Source: Shewanella piezotolerans WP3
GTDB lineage: Bacteria; Pseudomonadota; Gammaproteobacteria; Enterobacterales; Shewanellaceae
Length of the DNA stretch: 64,000 bases
NCBI RefSeq assembly: GCF_000014885.1
Contig: NC_011566.1
Span: 4,338,501 to 4,402,500, forward strand
Reading direction: 5' to 3'
How positions within the stretch are numbered: the first letter of the stretch is position 1; every line of letters starts with the position of its first letter. Positions 1 through 8,710 of this stretch are shown piece after piece. The notes below the pieces were generated by a model. It saw only the letters and a list, made by a program, of their open reading frames with translations. It was not told where the DNA came from and made no database searches. The translations under genes were made by a program, and so were the position numbers.

Positions 1-872
1 TAATTATAAAAAATCACATTCCGCAAGTGAAAATCATCTCGCGCCCTTACCTCGTCGATAATCTGGTATGCACCGCTCATGTCGATTGTTTTTTCGATTT
101 GCGGTTCATCGAACAACGTAAACCCAGCATCTTTAAATAGCGTGTCTTGATCGCCTTGATAGATAAACACTACAAAGGCAATTTGATAAATTATCGCCAA
201 ATTAAATACCAAGCCGCTGATGGCATACATTAAGGTAAACGGCAGCGTCATCACCCCGACCACATTGTGCAGATCTAACAATTTATCGCGGCGATTTTTA
301 TCATGTCGATATAAAAAGAAGTGTTTAAACAGCTTTTTTGCATGAATGAATATCCCAGAAACCAGAGCAAACAAGAAGAATAAACTGATGATACCGACGA
401 GATAGGTTCCTCCTGGTAAATTTAGGTTGTAATGCAGTTGATAGAGAAAGTCACCTAAGAAAAAGTCCTCTTTATCAGCCACACTGACGCCTGTGTTAGG
501 GTCAATTAATAAAGATACAACCTCGCCATGTTCGTCCTCCTTCCCCTCCTCACGAACAAGATCTAGGTACACCTTATAGTAGGGGTCATGCTCTGACGGC
601 ATTTGCACCATCAAGTGCTCTTTATAGTCAAAATCATGTTGTGCTAACTTGCTTTCTACAATCTCTTGTAAAGGTAGCTCTTGCTGCTGCACAGCAACTG
701 GAAACTGCGGTAGCACAGCCCACTGCTTCACCTCTTCATAGAAAAGTGTCACAGCTCCAGCCCAAAATATAAGGAACAGCAATGGCGAAATGATGACCCC
801 TATCCAACTATGGGATTCAGTGAGGTTTTTAATTAATTTATTTTGAGGTTTCTTCATTATTTGAGTATTCAT
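1..872 (-). CDS. PepSY-associated TM helix protein, partial (C-terminus off the left edge)
   Basis: The reading frame enters from the left edge and starts at the ATG at 872, which overlaps the TGA of the upstream gene (ATGA overlap); a second in-frame ATG lies at 857. About 290 residues are visible. An N-terminal membrane segment follows the ESHSWIGV motif typical of PepSY_TM (PiuB-like) proteins. A periplasmic stretch, a second TM region (YLVGIISLFFLFALVSGIF) and a third (LDLHNVVGVMTLPFTLMYAISGLVF) come next. The family is linked to siderophore uptake, where some members are thought to reduce or release ferric iron at the inner membrane. It is the last visible gene of an operon with DUF3325 and DUF3649 proteins, divergent from a TonB-dependent receptor. 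The family call is confident; substrate and exact role are inferred. Confidence 0.85.
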   Translation of the reverse strand, partial: MNTQIMKKPQNKLIKNLTESHSWIGVIISPLLFLIFWAGAVTLFYEEVKQWAVLPQFPVAVQQQELPLQEIVESKLAQHDFDYKEHLMVQMPSEHDPYYKVYLDLVREEGKEDEHGEVVSLLIDPNTGVSVADKEDFFLGDFLYQLHYNLNLPGGTYLVGIISLFFLFALVSGIFIHAKKLFKHFFLYRHDKNRRDKLLDLHNVVGVMTLPFTLMYAISGLVFNLAIIYQIAFVVFIYQGDQDTLFKDAGFTLFDEPQIEKTIDMSGAYQIIDEVRARDDFHLRNVIFYN

Positions 873-1132
873 AGCGGAGGTAGAGTCCAGAAAAGTACAG
901 CATTAACGAGCAGCGACAGCATCAACAGCTTGCCGCAGGCGACTGCCACTGCTTTACCATTGTTAAAGCTATAGCAATAAACCATGACAGCAACCCAAAT
1001 AAGAAAGCCCGACAAAAGACCTAGCAGTAATTTGATATCTATAGCTAAAGGGAGCAACAGATAAAGACTCAGCATAATACTCACAGAGAGCAATAAACCA
1101 CCGAGAAAAGCGATAATAGACTTAGGCCACAT
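869..1132 (-). CDS. DUF3649-type small membrane protein
   Basis: A protein of 87 residues with three hydrophobic segments (about 8-29, 31-54 and 64-84). Size, topology and the position between a DUF3325-like gene and a PepSY_TM gene match DUF3649, a small family found in siderophore-uptake operons of Pseudomonas and Shewanella relatives. Its start overlaps the end of the upstream gene by 11 bases and its stop overlaps the PepSY start, so the three genes are very probably translated together. No catalytic residues are apparent and the biochemical role is unknown. The DUF assignment rests on recognition of pattern and context, not on a search. Confidence 0.7.
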   Translation of the reverse strand: MWPKSIIAFLGGLLLSVSIMLSLYLLLPLAIDIKLLLGLLSGFLIWVAVMVYCYSFNNGKAVAVACGKLLMLSLLVNAVLFWTLPPL

Positions 1133-1451
1133 GGTTAATGCCCCCTAGTAAAATAATACTTGAAAATAAACCCACACCGAGGGAAAAGACCAACATGCTA
1201 CGACGGTTAGCATGAGAGGAGATCACCACCAATATCATCCACATCGCCATGATTAATAACAAAGCGATTAACATAGCAACAATCAAACCGTAGTAACTTG
1301 TAAAGGTACTGATAGCCAAAGCCACGGAGACTACAAACCCAATCCAAACAATGTGCTTTGGTAAAGAATAATCAATAAGCCTCTGTTTATTAGATGATAA
1401 ATAACTAAAAAAACAAGCAAACCAAAGCAGTAATGTGCCCACAAAAATCAT
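1122..1451 (-). CDS. DUF3325-type small membrane protein
   Basis: A protein of 109 residues with four hydrophobic segments. An SSNKQR-like polar loop after the first helix and an RRS loop before the last match the DUF3325 layout. It is the first gene of the three-gene minus-strand operon that continues with DUF3649 and PepSY_TM proteins. Its promoter region (1452-1587) is shared with the divergent TonB-dependent receptor and contains two Fur-like sites, so iron repression of both directions is likely. Function is unknown beyond the association with iron-siderophore uptake. Confidence 0.7.
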   Translation of the reverse strand: MIFVGTLLLWFACFFSYLSSNKQRLIDYSLPKHIVWIGFVVSVALAISTFTSYYGLIVAMLIALLLIMAMWMILVVISSHANRRSMLVFSLGVGLFSSIILLGGINHVA

Positions 1452-1473
1452 AAATCCAACCCAAAATTAAATA

Positions 1474-1490
1474 CAAATGATAACGATTTG
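1474..1490. promoter_or_regulatory. Fur-like box (first of two)
   Basis: The 17-base sequence CAAATGATAACGATTTG has CAAAT/ATTTG arms and contains the GATAAC core typical of Fur boxes. It lies 23 bases upstream of the DUF3325 start, where it could block the leftward promoter. This is a resemblance to the gammaproteobacterial Fur consensus, not demonstrated binding. Confidence 0.55.
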
Positions 1491-1561
1491 TATTTATTAT
1501 CGTAAAAACGTTAGAAAAACTCAAGATGATTGTGATAGCATCCTGCGCCACAGTTAATAGC

Positions 1562-1575
1562 AATCATTATCATTT
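1562..1575. promoter_or_regulatory. Fur-like box (second), before the TonB-dependent receptor
   Basis: AATCATTATCATTT is the complement of AAATGATAATGATT, close to the repeated NATWAT hexamers of a Fur box. It ends 12 bases before the receptor ATG, overlapping the ribosome-binding region. With the site at 1474 it suggests iron control of the divergent pair. Inferred from pattern only. Confidence 0.6.
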
Positions 1576-1587
1576 GGACGATAAACC

Positions 1588-3954
1588 ATGGGATCATCTA
1601 AGTTAAACCCTATTACCAACGCAATCCGCTTTGGGTTAATTATTCCAGCCTCTTTAACCTGCCTGTCAGTTATGGCAGATGACAGCATCGATACCAGTGA
1701 TATCGAGCGCATCATGGTTACTGGGCAGAAAATTGCTCGCTCAGTGCAAGAGACGACGACCAGTGTTGCCGTATTAACAGAGAAGCAGATGGAGCAGGAA
1801 AACATTAATGATTTTCGTGAAGTGTTAATCAATACCGCTAATGCTCAAGTCACTGGTAATCGCAGCTTTAGTATTCGTGGTATTGATGGTTTTAACGTTT
1901 CCGGTGGTGGGAATAGTTTCTTAGCCAGTGTTTACGTAGACGGGGCCCCTTTGCCAGAACGCATGATTTATGGTGGTGGCTTTTCAACTTGGGACGCTAA
2001 ACAAGTTGAAATATTACGAGGCCCACAATCTACTTTGCAAGGACGTAATGCGTTAGCGGGCGCAGTCATCATGACGACCCAAGCACCAACCCAAGATTGG
2101 CAAGGCAAATATCAGTTAACGGTAGGTGAAAATGGTCAACGAGAGATTGGCGTTGCAATTGGTGGTGGTCTTATCGAAGATGAACTTTCATTTCGTTTTA
2201 GTGGCGAAAAGAAAGAGATTGATGGCTATATCGAAAACCTAGTGCGTAATGAAGCTGCCGATTATCGTGAAGACGGCACTTACCGATTAAAGCTGCTATA
2301 TCAGCCATCGGCAATGCCTGAGTTTTCAGCTCAACTAGGTTATACCCGTGCCAATAGTGAATATGGTCATACCGCGGTAGAAATTGCCCAAGGTCAAAAT
2401 CCATTTGAAAATCGCTATGTTTACAATAATGATGAAAGAGCAGAGGCGGTCGATGCCGACATACTGGTGTTGGAGCTAAACTATGACTTAAGTGATTATT
2501 GGGCACTTAGCTCCTACACCACTTGGTCTAGTGTAGATACACAATTTACTTGGGACTCTGACTTCTTGGCAATCGAGGGAAGTGAACTCCCAGAAGATAC
2601 CGGCAGTATTTCTAACTATAACAATACTACCGACTCGCTCAGTCAAGAGCTGAGACTTACCTTTGAGTACGATGATTTTAGCGGCATTATTGGTGCGTAT
2701 TATTTCAATACAGACATCGATGACCACTCTAACGGTTTAAGTAACTTAAAGCTAAACCGCTTAGGGCTGACAAGTGATATTTTACAAGCAAGGTACGGTT
2801 TAAGCCAACCTATCGCTGATCTAGTGGTTAACCAATATGCCGAGTTTAACCCCGCTCACACAAGCGCACTAACGTCATCACAACAGACAGTTTCCAGCTA
2901 TGCACTGTTTGCTGATGCTGTTTGGAATATCACTGAAAAGTGGGATGTTTTGGCGGTATTCGCTTTGACCATGAAAAACAAGAAACTCAGAATGACGCCC
3001 AGTACATCATTTGAAATAAAGATAAAATGCCTGATCCAGCCAGTGATATGGGTACCCCATTATGAAGGTATCGCACCTTTAATCGCTGGTATTAACCAGC
3101 AGTTTTATGATTTAGCAGCGAATGCTTCAACAGCCACGCCACAAATTAATAATGACTTTAATACCATTTTGCCGAAATTAGGCGTGAGCTATCACTGGAC
3201 TGAAGACTTAATCACCAGTTTTTCTTTCCAAAAGGGCTACCGTTCAGGCGGCGTAGGCATTAATAATGCGCGTGGAGAGGTGTTTGAATATGACCCAGAA
3301 TATACTGATAACTATGAATTTTCACTGCGTTCAATTTGGTTAGACGGTGACCTAATTGCCAATGCCAACGTGTTTTATGTGGACTGGCGCGATCAACAAG
3401 TAAATGTACAGCTTTCACCCAACCGTTATGACAGCGAGACAGTCAATGCGGGTCAATCAACCGTGAAAGGGTTTGAGCTTGAACTGAATTACCAAGTAAC
3501 TAATGAACTAGCGCTTTATGCCTCAGTTGGGCAATCAAAGACCGAGTTTACTGAATTTGTAATTTCCATTCCGACTGAAACCACTCCCATTGTGAATGAC
3601 TTATCGGGTCGTCAATTTACCGCGCCGGAGTGGACAGGTAATGTCGGCGCAACCTACACCGCCGATAATGGTATTTTCGCTAACCTCAATGCCAACTACG
3701 CCGACAGTGCGCCAGTTAAGGTCGATCCGTACCGTGAAGGATATAAAGAAGGTGACGCTCTGTTTGATCCATACAACGACAGCCGCACACTGGTGAATAT
3801 GCAGATAGGCTATGAGTGGCAAAACGTAGGGGTTTACTTACAAGGTAAGAACTTATTTGATGAAGAGTACATTACCAATAAGTTTACTCGTACGCCGGCG
3901 TTAGGCGAACCAAGACAGTTTGCTTTGACAGTACGTGGAGAATTTAGTCTTTAA
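1588..3954 (+). CDS. TonB-dependent outer membrane receptor, probably damaged by a masked double frameshift
   Basis: A protein of 788 residues with a signal peptide (about 1-30), a TonB-box-like stretch (IERIMVTGQK, about 40-50), a plug domain (SIRGIDG, VEILRGPQSTLQGRNALAGAV) and a 22-strand-type barrel ending in F-S-L. It would import a siderophore or similar ligand using TonB energy. The divergent PepSY/DUF operon and Fur-like boxes support an iron substrate. Between about 2949 and 3062 the frame used gives an un-barrel-like, basic segment. The neighbouring frame instead reads GGIRFDHEKQE, the usual TonB-receptor barrel motif, and continues NKDKMPDPASDMG after one TGA at 3012-3014. A missing T near 2948-2951 and an extra T near 3060 would explain this. 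The product therefore has about 37 scrambled residues and may be non-functional. Confidence 0.85.
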   Translation: MGSSKLNPITNAIRFGLIIPASLTCLSVMADDSIDTSDIERIMVTGQKIARSVQETTTSVAVLTEKQMEQENINDFREVLINTANAQVTGNRSFSIRGIDGFNVSGGGNSFLASVYVDGAPLPERMIYGGGFSTWDAKQVEILRGPQSTLQGRNALAGAVIMTTQAPTQDWQGKYQLTVGENGQREIGVAIGGGLIEDELSFRFSGEKKEIDGYIENLVRNEAADYREDGTYRLKLLYQPSAMPEFSAQLGYTRANSEYGHTAVEIAQGQNPFENRYVYNNDERAEAVDADILVLELNYDLSDYWALSSYTTWSSVDTQFTWDSDFLAIEGSELPEDTGSISNYNNTTDSLSQELRLTFEYDDFSGIIGAYYFNTDIDDHSNGLSNLKLNRLGLTSDILQARYGLSQPIADLVVNQYAEFNPAHTSALTSSQQTVSSYALFADAVWNITEKWDVLAVFALTMKNKKLRMTPSTSFEIKIKCLIQPVIWVPHYEGIAPLIAGINQQFYDLAANASTATPQINNDFNTILPKLGVSYHWTEDLITSFSFQKGYRSGGVGINNARGEVFEYDPEYTDNYEFSLRSIWLDGDLIANANVFYVDWRDQQVNVQLSPNRYDSETVNAGQSTVKGFELELNYQVTNELALYASVGQSKTEFTEFVISIPTETTPIVNDLSGRQFTAPEWTGNVGATYTADNGIFANLNANYADSAPVKVDPYREGYKEGDALFDPYNDSRTLVNMQIGYEWQNVGVYLQGKNLFDEEYITNKFTRTPALGEPRQFALTVRGEFSL

Positions 3955-3992
3955 TATAACAGTAAGCCTGCAAGATTAATTTAATGGGCAAT

Positions 3993-4036
3993 AAAGCAAA
4001 CCGTTTCCCCCCAACGACAGGTAAACGGTTTGCTTT
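3993..4036. terminator. Hairpin between convergent genes, bidirectional terminator
   Basis: A perfect 14-base stem (AAAGCAAACCGTTT and its complement) surrounds a 16-base loop rich in C. It has A/T runs on both sides and lies between the receptor stop and the convergent Cys-rich gene, so it can serve both. Confidence 0.75.
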
Positions 4037-4056
4037 AAATTTAATATAGCTAGCCG

Positions 4057-4476
4057 CTATTTACAGACACACTTAGCAGATTGCTCGCAAGGTGCCGCGG
4101 ATGCAATAGTGCACATACCACTGCTATTTCCCGTACCGACACACCAAGCGTTGCAGTCAAATGTATCAGGGTGTCCCGTATCATTAGCGTGGGCATGAAC
4201 AACATCTTTACCCGGGTTAGACTCAACCAGCAAGCCATCGGGTAAGCATGCTTCGCCAAACATTCTGCCGTTCGCGACGCCATTTTTATCAGTACCAATA
4301 TGGCAACCCGCAACACCAGGTGCGACTCCATCACTGTCTTTCCACCAGGTCGTTTTTCCTTCTATCCAATCACTGGGTTTAAAAGCAAATACACCTTTAG
4401 CACCCGGCATATCTTTCGCACCGCTTGATGGGGAAGAGTCATGGCAATCACCAGCCGACACGACGCAAGAAAACAC
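4057..4476 (-). CDS. Cysteine-rich hypothetical protein, start uncertain
   Basis: From a GTG at 4476 this reads 139 residues with ten cysteines (CHDSS, GCHIG, EACLP, DCNAWC, MCTIA, PCEQ, KCVCK). That points to a disulfide-rich protein outside the cytoplasm, but no clear signal peptide follows this start. The frame stays open upstream to a stop near 4537 and reads FKPQGSYLINLADYFVFSC, with no ATG. The gene may therefore have lost its true 5-prime end or use an unusual start. The family was not recognised. The only neighbours are the convergent receptor and, beyond an AT-rich gap, the di-heme peroxidase. It may be a decayed gene; the Cys pattern argues that it was once coding. Confidence 0.45.
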   Translation of the reverse strand: MFSCVVSAGDCHDSSPSSGAKDMPGAKGVFAFKPSDWIEGKTTWWKDSDGVAPGVAGCHIGTDKNGVANGRMFGEACLPDGLLVESNPGKDVVHAHANDTGHPDTFDCNAWCVGTGNSSGMCTIASAAPCEQSAKCVCK

Positions 4477-4944
4477 AAAGTAATCGGCAAGATTAATTAG
4501 GTAACTCCCCTGCGGCTTAAAAACAGGATCAATAAAGGGAGGAAATATGACCTATACGACAAATCTCGATTTAGCATAAAAAGCTACCAGTAATATCAAT
4601 CAGTATAAAACTAGCAGCGGCCAAAAACATTATCAACATCGAATATTTCAACCCACTTAACATATTCAACACAAAAACCTAAACATGAACACCAACTAGC
4701 CATTCTCGATTTGTATTAATACCAGTTGTTAAACCGCTACTTTTCTTGATAAAGAACAAAGTCATCACTCTTAATATAGCGACAATAACTAGACTAAAAA
4801 TCAAAGTGTTAATATTAAAGCACCAGTATAAACGTAAATAACATCGTCAGCTTTGCACTACTTTACATCAAACACGCGTTCATTTACGTCCATTTATCTA
4901 TAGTGATAACTGTTACCAAAAAGTTAATAAAAAGAGAGATTGCT
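4477..4944. other. AT-rich intergenic stretch
   Basis: No convincing gene is visible. It contains the open but startless extension of the Cys-rich frame and, at 4592-4608, a short sequence resembling one end of the C-type palindromic element found near 62 kb (ATATCAATCAGTATAA), without a matching second end. The promoter of the peroxidase gene presumably lies near its right end. Confidence 0.4.
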
Positions 4945-6480
4945 ATGCCGTTAAATCACTCATCAAGCCCTGCCATAAGCAGTATTTTTCTCGCTGTATT
5001 TATCACAGCTTGTGGCGGAGACTCCTCTTCGGAGGCTGAAATTACGCCAACTCCTATCGCCCCCGATACACCTGTCGCTCCGGTAAACAGTGCGCCAGTA
5101 TTAACCCTGACAACAACAACCGTCAGCATCGACAGTCAAGGCTCTACAAGCATAGGAGTATCCGCCACCGACGCGGATTCAGACCAACTGACATATAGCC
5201 TCAACAACCCTCCTTTGATTAGCAGCGAAATCATCGCGGACCAATTGATTATCACTGCCGAAGAAGTACAAACCCAGCAAGTTCAAAACTTGACAGTGAG
5301 CTTATTTGATGGACAAATAACCGTTGAACAAACCATCGAGATAACCATCAATCCACTAGCGCAGCAAAGCGTACTGCAGTTGCCGCAGACTCCCTTTAAT
5401 TATGCTGTAATAGCGTTGCCTCTGCATTACACGACTAATGCTTTCCCTAGTAATTTTATATTTCAAACCGCCGCGATCGAATCTGACAATACTCCTGAAA
5501 ACAACCCAATTAGCGATCATGGGGCCACCTTAGGACGAGTGCTGTTCTACGACACAAAACTCAGCTTTAACGATACTGTTTCTTGCGCCTCATGCCATGT
5601 GCAAGCCGAAGGTTTTTCCGACTCTCGTCGCTTGAGTATTGGTTTTGACGGTGGAGAGACGCGTCGCCACTCTATGTCTTTAGCGAATGCTCGGTTTTAT
5701 CAAACAGGGAAATTCTTCTGGGATGAACGCGCAGATACATTAGAGCAGCAAGTATTGATGCCTATTCAAGATGAGGTTGAGATGGGGTTAACCTTGACTC
5801 AGCTAGTCGATGTCGTTGCGGCGCAACCCTATTACAACAGTCTGTTTATCAATGCATTTGGTGACGATGAGGTCAGTAGTGAGCGGATTAGCTTTGCCCT
5901 GTCGCAGTTTATTCGCGCTATGGTAAGCATCGATGCCAAATATGATCAAGGTCGCCTAACAGTCAATAACCCATTAGATGATTTTAGTAACTTTAGCGTT
6001 GATGAAAATGCCGGTAAAAGGCTGTTCATGCAGTTTAGAGATGGCATACCTCCCTGCACGAGCTGTCATAGCAGTGAAGCTTTTGTCGGCCCATTAATTG
6101 GTGAGGATTCTAATGCAACCACCAGTGCGAGTAATAACGGCCTAGATGCCAACTCCGATAGCGACCAAGGGGTGTTTGAATCGACTGGCGCTATGGGCCA
6201 TAGAGGAAAGTTCAAATCCCCATCACTTAAAAATATTGGGGTCACCGCTCCTTATATGCATGACGGTCGATTCGACACGTTAGCAGAAGTGGTAGAGCAC
6301 TACAGTAGCGGCATTGAGGCACATCCGACGTTGCAAGCCCTGCTAAAAGATGCTGACGGTAATCCAGTACGGTATAACTTTAGCGCGACGGAACAAGCAC
6401 AACTAGTGGCTTTTTTAGAAACACTCACCGATGAAACATTGCTCACAGATGAAAAGTTTAGCGACCCTTTTGTTCGCTAA
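4945..6480 (+). CDS. Di-heme cytochrome c peroxidase / MauG family lipoprotein
   Basis: The start chosen is the ATG at 4945, 5 bases after AGAGAG; an upstream in-frame ATG at 4903 lacks a ribosome site. The N-terminus is a lipoprotein signal (LAVFITACGG), followed by a Thr/Pro linker and a beta-sandwich resembling cadherin-like domains (about 50-145). The catalytic part carries two c-heme sites, CASCH (about 210) and CTSCH (about 370), and the family signature KSPSLKNIGVTAPYMHDGRF near the end. Family members reduce hydrogen peroxide or carry out MauG-like oxidations in the periplasm. The extra beta domain and lipid anchor suggest an envelope-tethered form. The next genes, on the opposite strand, encode a multi-heme oxidase, so a shared electron supply is possible but not shown. 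Confidence 0.88.
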   Translation: MPLNHSSSPAISSIFLAVFITACGGDSSSEAEITPTPIAPDTPVAPVNSAPVLTLTTTTVSIDSQGSTSIGVSATDADSDQLTYSLNNPPLISSEIIADQLIITAEEVQTQQVQNLTVSLFDGQITVEQTIEITINPLAQQSVLQLPQTPFNYAVIALPLHYTTNAFPSNFIFQTAAIESDNTPENNPISDHGATLGRVLFYDTKLSFNDTVSCASCHVQAEGFSDSRRLSIGFDGGETRRHSMSLANARFYQTGKFFWDERADTLEQQVLMPIQDEVEMGLTLTQLVDVVAAQPYYNSLFINAFGDDEVSSERISFALSQFIRAMVSIDAKYDQGRLTVNNPLDDFSNFSVDENAGKRLFMQFRDGIPPCTSCHSSEAFVGPLIGEDSNATTSASNNGLDANSDSDQGVFESTGAMGHRGKFKSPSLKNIGVTAPYMHDGRFDTLAEVVEHYSSGIEAHPTLQALLKDADGNPVRYNFSATEQAQLVAFLETLTDETLLTDEKFSDPFVR

Positions 6481-6494
6481 TACTCTGGTGAAAC

Positions 6495-6530
6495 GCATAA
6501 AAAAGCCTGCATAGCAGGCTTTTTTTATGC
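6495..6530. terminator. Bidirectional terminator
   Basis: GCATAAAAAAGCCTGC pairs with its complement across a 3-base ATA loop, giving T-rich tails on both strands. It sits between the convergent peroxidase and ccoP-like genes. Confidence 0.85.
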
Positions 6531-6543
6531 AGTCGAAAATTCG

Positions 6544-8709
6544 CTAATCAATATTGATATCAGTATCTTTATGATCATACATATCAGGAGTGGTGTGCAG
6601 ATTGCCTGCAAATCCAGCTTTTTCCAACTTCTGGCGCACCGCCTTGACTTGCGCGGCAGTCACAGGCTCCTCACGGCCACCCAAATATAAGCGTTCAAAG
6701 CTGATAAGCTTTGCTAACTCACTATCGGTAAGCACATTCTGAAAACTGGTCATCGGCATAAAGTTTCGCTCTTCATCCAGATAGGTCGGTGCTAAACCAC
6801 GGATCGTCACGGCGATAGTATTAAACGGATCGCTGTGCATAATGATCCCATTATTAAGCAGAGTCGGCGCAATCGGATCACGACCTTTTCCATCTTCTCC
6901 GTGACAAGCCCCACAGGTATCAGCGTACATTGCAAAAGTTTCAAATTGATCAGCTGAATATGACTCGGCCACAAACCCCGTAGGCGATAATTGCTTTTGG
7001 CCATCAGGAATGGTGTTATAAACATCTCCAACCAATAAATAGCGTGATATCGCTTCAATATCATCTCGGGTCATCAAGCTGGTACTATTTTTCACCACAT
7101 CTGCCATACCAGCAAACGCCGAACCTTTATCTGAGTGCCCAGTGTGCAAAAAGTCAGTTAGGGACTCTAAATCCCATCGGTCTTCATGCAGCTCTTGGGC
7201 AGAAATATTAGGGGCATTCCAGCCATCAATAATATTTCCTTGGAATATTTTTTCAGGGATTAGAGCCTGCGCCAAATTTCGAGGAGTATGGCATTCAGAG
7301 CAATGACCCAACCCCATCACCCAATACTTACCCTGCTGCCACTGCTTGAGTTCATGCTCATTCAGCTCCACATGTTCAGGGGCTGCATAAGACAGAGGTT
7401 CGCTATCCATGAACACCAGATTCCAACCTAATAGCCCTTGGCGAATATTGGACGGAAACATCATCTCATTAGAATCATTCTGCCTTGGCACCGCCGTAAT
7501 CGACTGTAAGTAATTCCATAAATCTTGAGTGTCTTGCTCGGTTAAATACTGATAAGAGGTGTAAGGCATTGCAGGATACAGATAACCATGCTTGCCTTTT
7601 CCATCAAATAACGCAGCTTTAAACTCCGCATAGTCATTATCACCAATACCTTCACTGAAGTGCGGCGTAATATTGGTTGAATAGATGGTGCCAAAAGGCG
7701 TTTTAAATGGCAGCCCACCAGCAAAGCGCTCGCCACTTTCTGAGCTATGGCAAGCAACACAGTCACCCGCATTGGCTAGATATTCACCTCGTGCAACGGA
7801 TTGAGGGTCTAGCGCAGCAAGTTTGGCGTCATACCTAAGCCTTTGCTCGGTAATATAAGCGCCAATAGCCAGTATTTCATTACGGCTTAACTGTTCAGAA
7901 AAAGCTGGCATCAGGTTATTCAGACCAAATTCAATAGTATGTTCTATCTCCTCAATACTGCCGCCATGCAACCAAATATCATCTGATAATACTGGCGCAC
8001 CTATTTCAATATTGGCAACCGTACCGTCGCCATGACAGCTTGAACAATATTGCACAAATATCTCTTTACCCAGATCAATTTTCACTTGTGGAGCATTTAA
8101 GTTTCGACGTTGCAGGGAGGCTATGTAGTAAGACATTTTAAGAATTTGATCTTCCGATAAAATACCTTTCCAACCAGGCATTGCACCATGACGTCCCTTT
8201 TCAATAGAGTGAAGAATATCTTTTTCGGTTCCGCCATAAAGCCATTCATTATCAGTAAGGTTGGGGAAGTGCTTTTGCCCTTGAGCATTGGCGCGATGAC
8301 ATGCTGCGCAATGGTTTTGAAACAACAACTCGCCGCTTTTAGTTACTTGGGGATTAGCGGCTAATCCTCCTAGACTGAGATCGCTTAACGGTGCTATTTG
8401 CATATCCAAGTCTGTCAAAGGGGAGCTCAGAGCATCGTCAATTTGCTTCCACCCCATAAGACCCGCCCAATTACCAAGGCCTGGATATAACACTAAAAAT
8501 CCAGCCGAAATGATAAATGCGATTAAATAAGAAAGATAAAAAAGTCGCGGAGGTGGGGCATCGTTTTCATCAATACCATCGAATGTTTCGACCGTCTTAT
8601 CTTTGTCTGCGGTGTGCTCACTGCGCCAATATTTAATGACAACTAATGCCATAAATGCCAGAAAGATGAGGATGAACCCTATTACCCAAGTATTCCAGAA
8701 AACAGTCAT
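6544..8709 (-). CDS. ccoP: Pentaheme CcoP-like subunit fused to a dehydrogenase-type tri-heme cytochrome c
   Basis: Start set at the ATG at 8709, preceded by AGGAGC inside the end of ccoO; an upstream in-frame start would overlap ccoO further. The 721-residue product has two TM helices (about 8-26 and 58-78) as in CcoP, then five c-heme sites: CAACH 134-138, CSSCH 222-226, CVACH 317-321, CSECH 470-474, CGACH 599-603. The first two belong to a normal di-heme CcoP. The last three, with the GLPFKTPFGTIYSTNITP motif, match the cytochrome subunit of membrane-bound alcohol and gluconate dehydrogenases. An ordinary CcoP is about 300 residues. The fusion would pass electrons from a periplasmic dehydrogenase or cytochrome directly to the cbb3 core. 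No dehydrogenase flavo- or quino-subunit is adjacent. Confidence 0.88.
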   Translation of the reverse strand: MTVFWNTWVIGFILIFLAFMALVVIKYWRSEHTADKDKTVETFDGIDENDAPPPRLFYLSYLIAFIISAGFLVLYPGLGNWAGLMGWKQIDDALSSPLTDLDMQIAPLSDLSLGGLAANPQVTKSGELLFQNHCAACHRANAQGQKHFPNLTDNEWLYGGTEKDILHSIEKGRHGAMPGWKGILSEDQILKMSYYIASLQRRNLNAPQVKIDLGKEIFVQYCSSCHGDGTVANIEIGAPVLSDDIWLHGGSIEEIEHTIEFGLNNLMPAFSEQLSRNEILAIGAYITEQRLRYDAKLAALDPQSVARGEYLANAGDCVACHSSESGERFAGGLPFKTPFGTIYSTNITPHFSEGIGDNDYAEFKAALFDGKGKHGYLYPAMPYTSYQYLTEQDTQDLWNYLQSITAVPRQNDSNEMMFPSNIRQGLLGWNLVFMDSEPLSYAAPEHVELNEHELKQWQQGKYWVMGLGHCSECHTPRNLAQALIPEKIFQGNIIDGWNAPNISAQELHEDRWDLESLTDFLHTGHSDKGSAFAGMADVVKNSTSLMTRDDIEAISRYLLVGDVYNTIPDGQKQLSPTGFVAESYSADQFETFAMYADTCGACHGEDGKGRDPIAPTLLNNGIIMHSDPFNTIAVTIRGLAPTYLDEERNFMPMTSFQNVLTDSELAKLISFERLYLGGREEPVTAAQVKAVRQKLEKAGFAGNLHTTPDMYDHKDTDINID

Positions 8710-8710
8710 A

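Noticed and set aside
4050..4334. A 94-residue frame overlapping the Cys-rich gene on the same strand
   Set aside because: It is a shadow frame; the other frame has a clear cysteine pattern and the terminator position fits it.
4592..4608. ATATCAATCAGTATAA as an end of a C-type element
   Set aside because: No second inverted end or matching interior was found nearby, so only a chance or decayed end.
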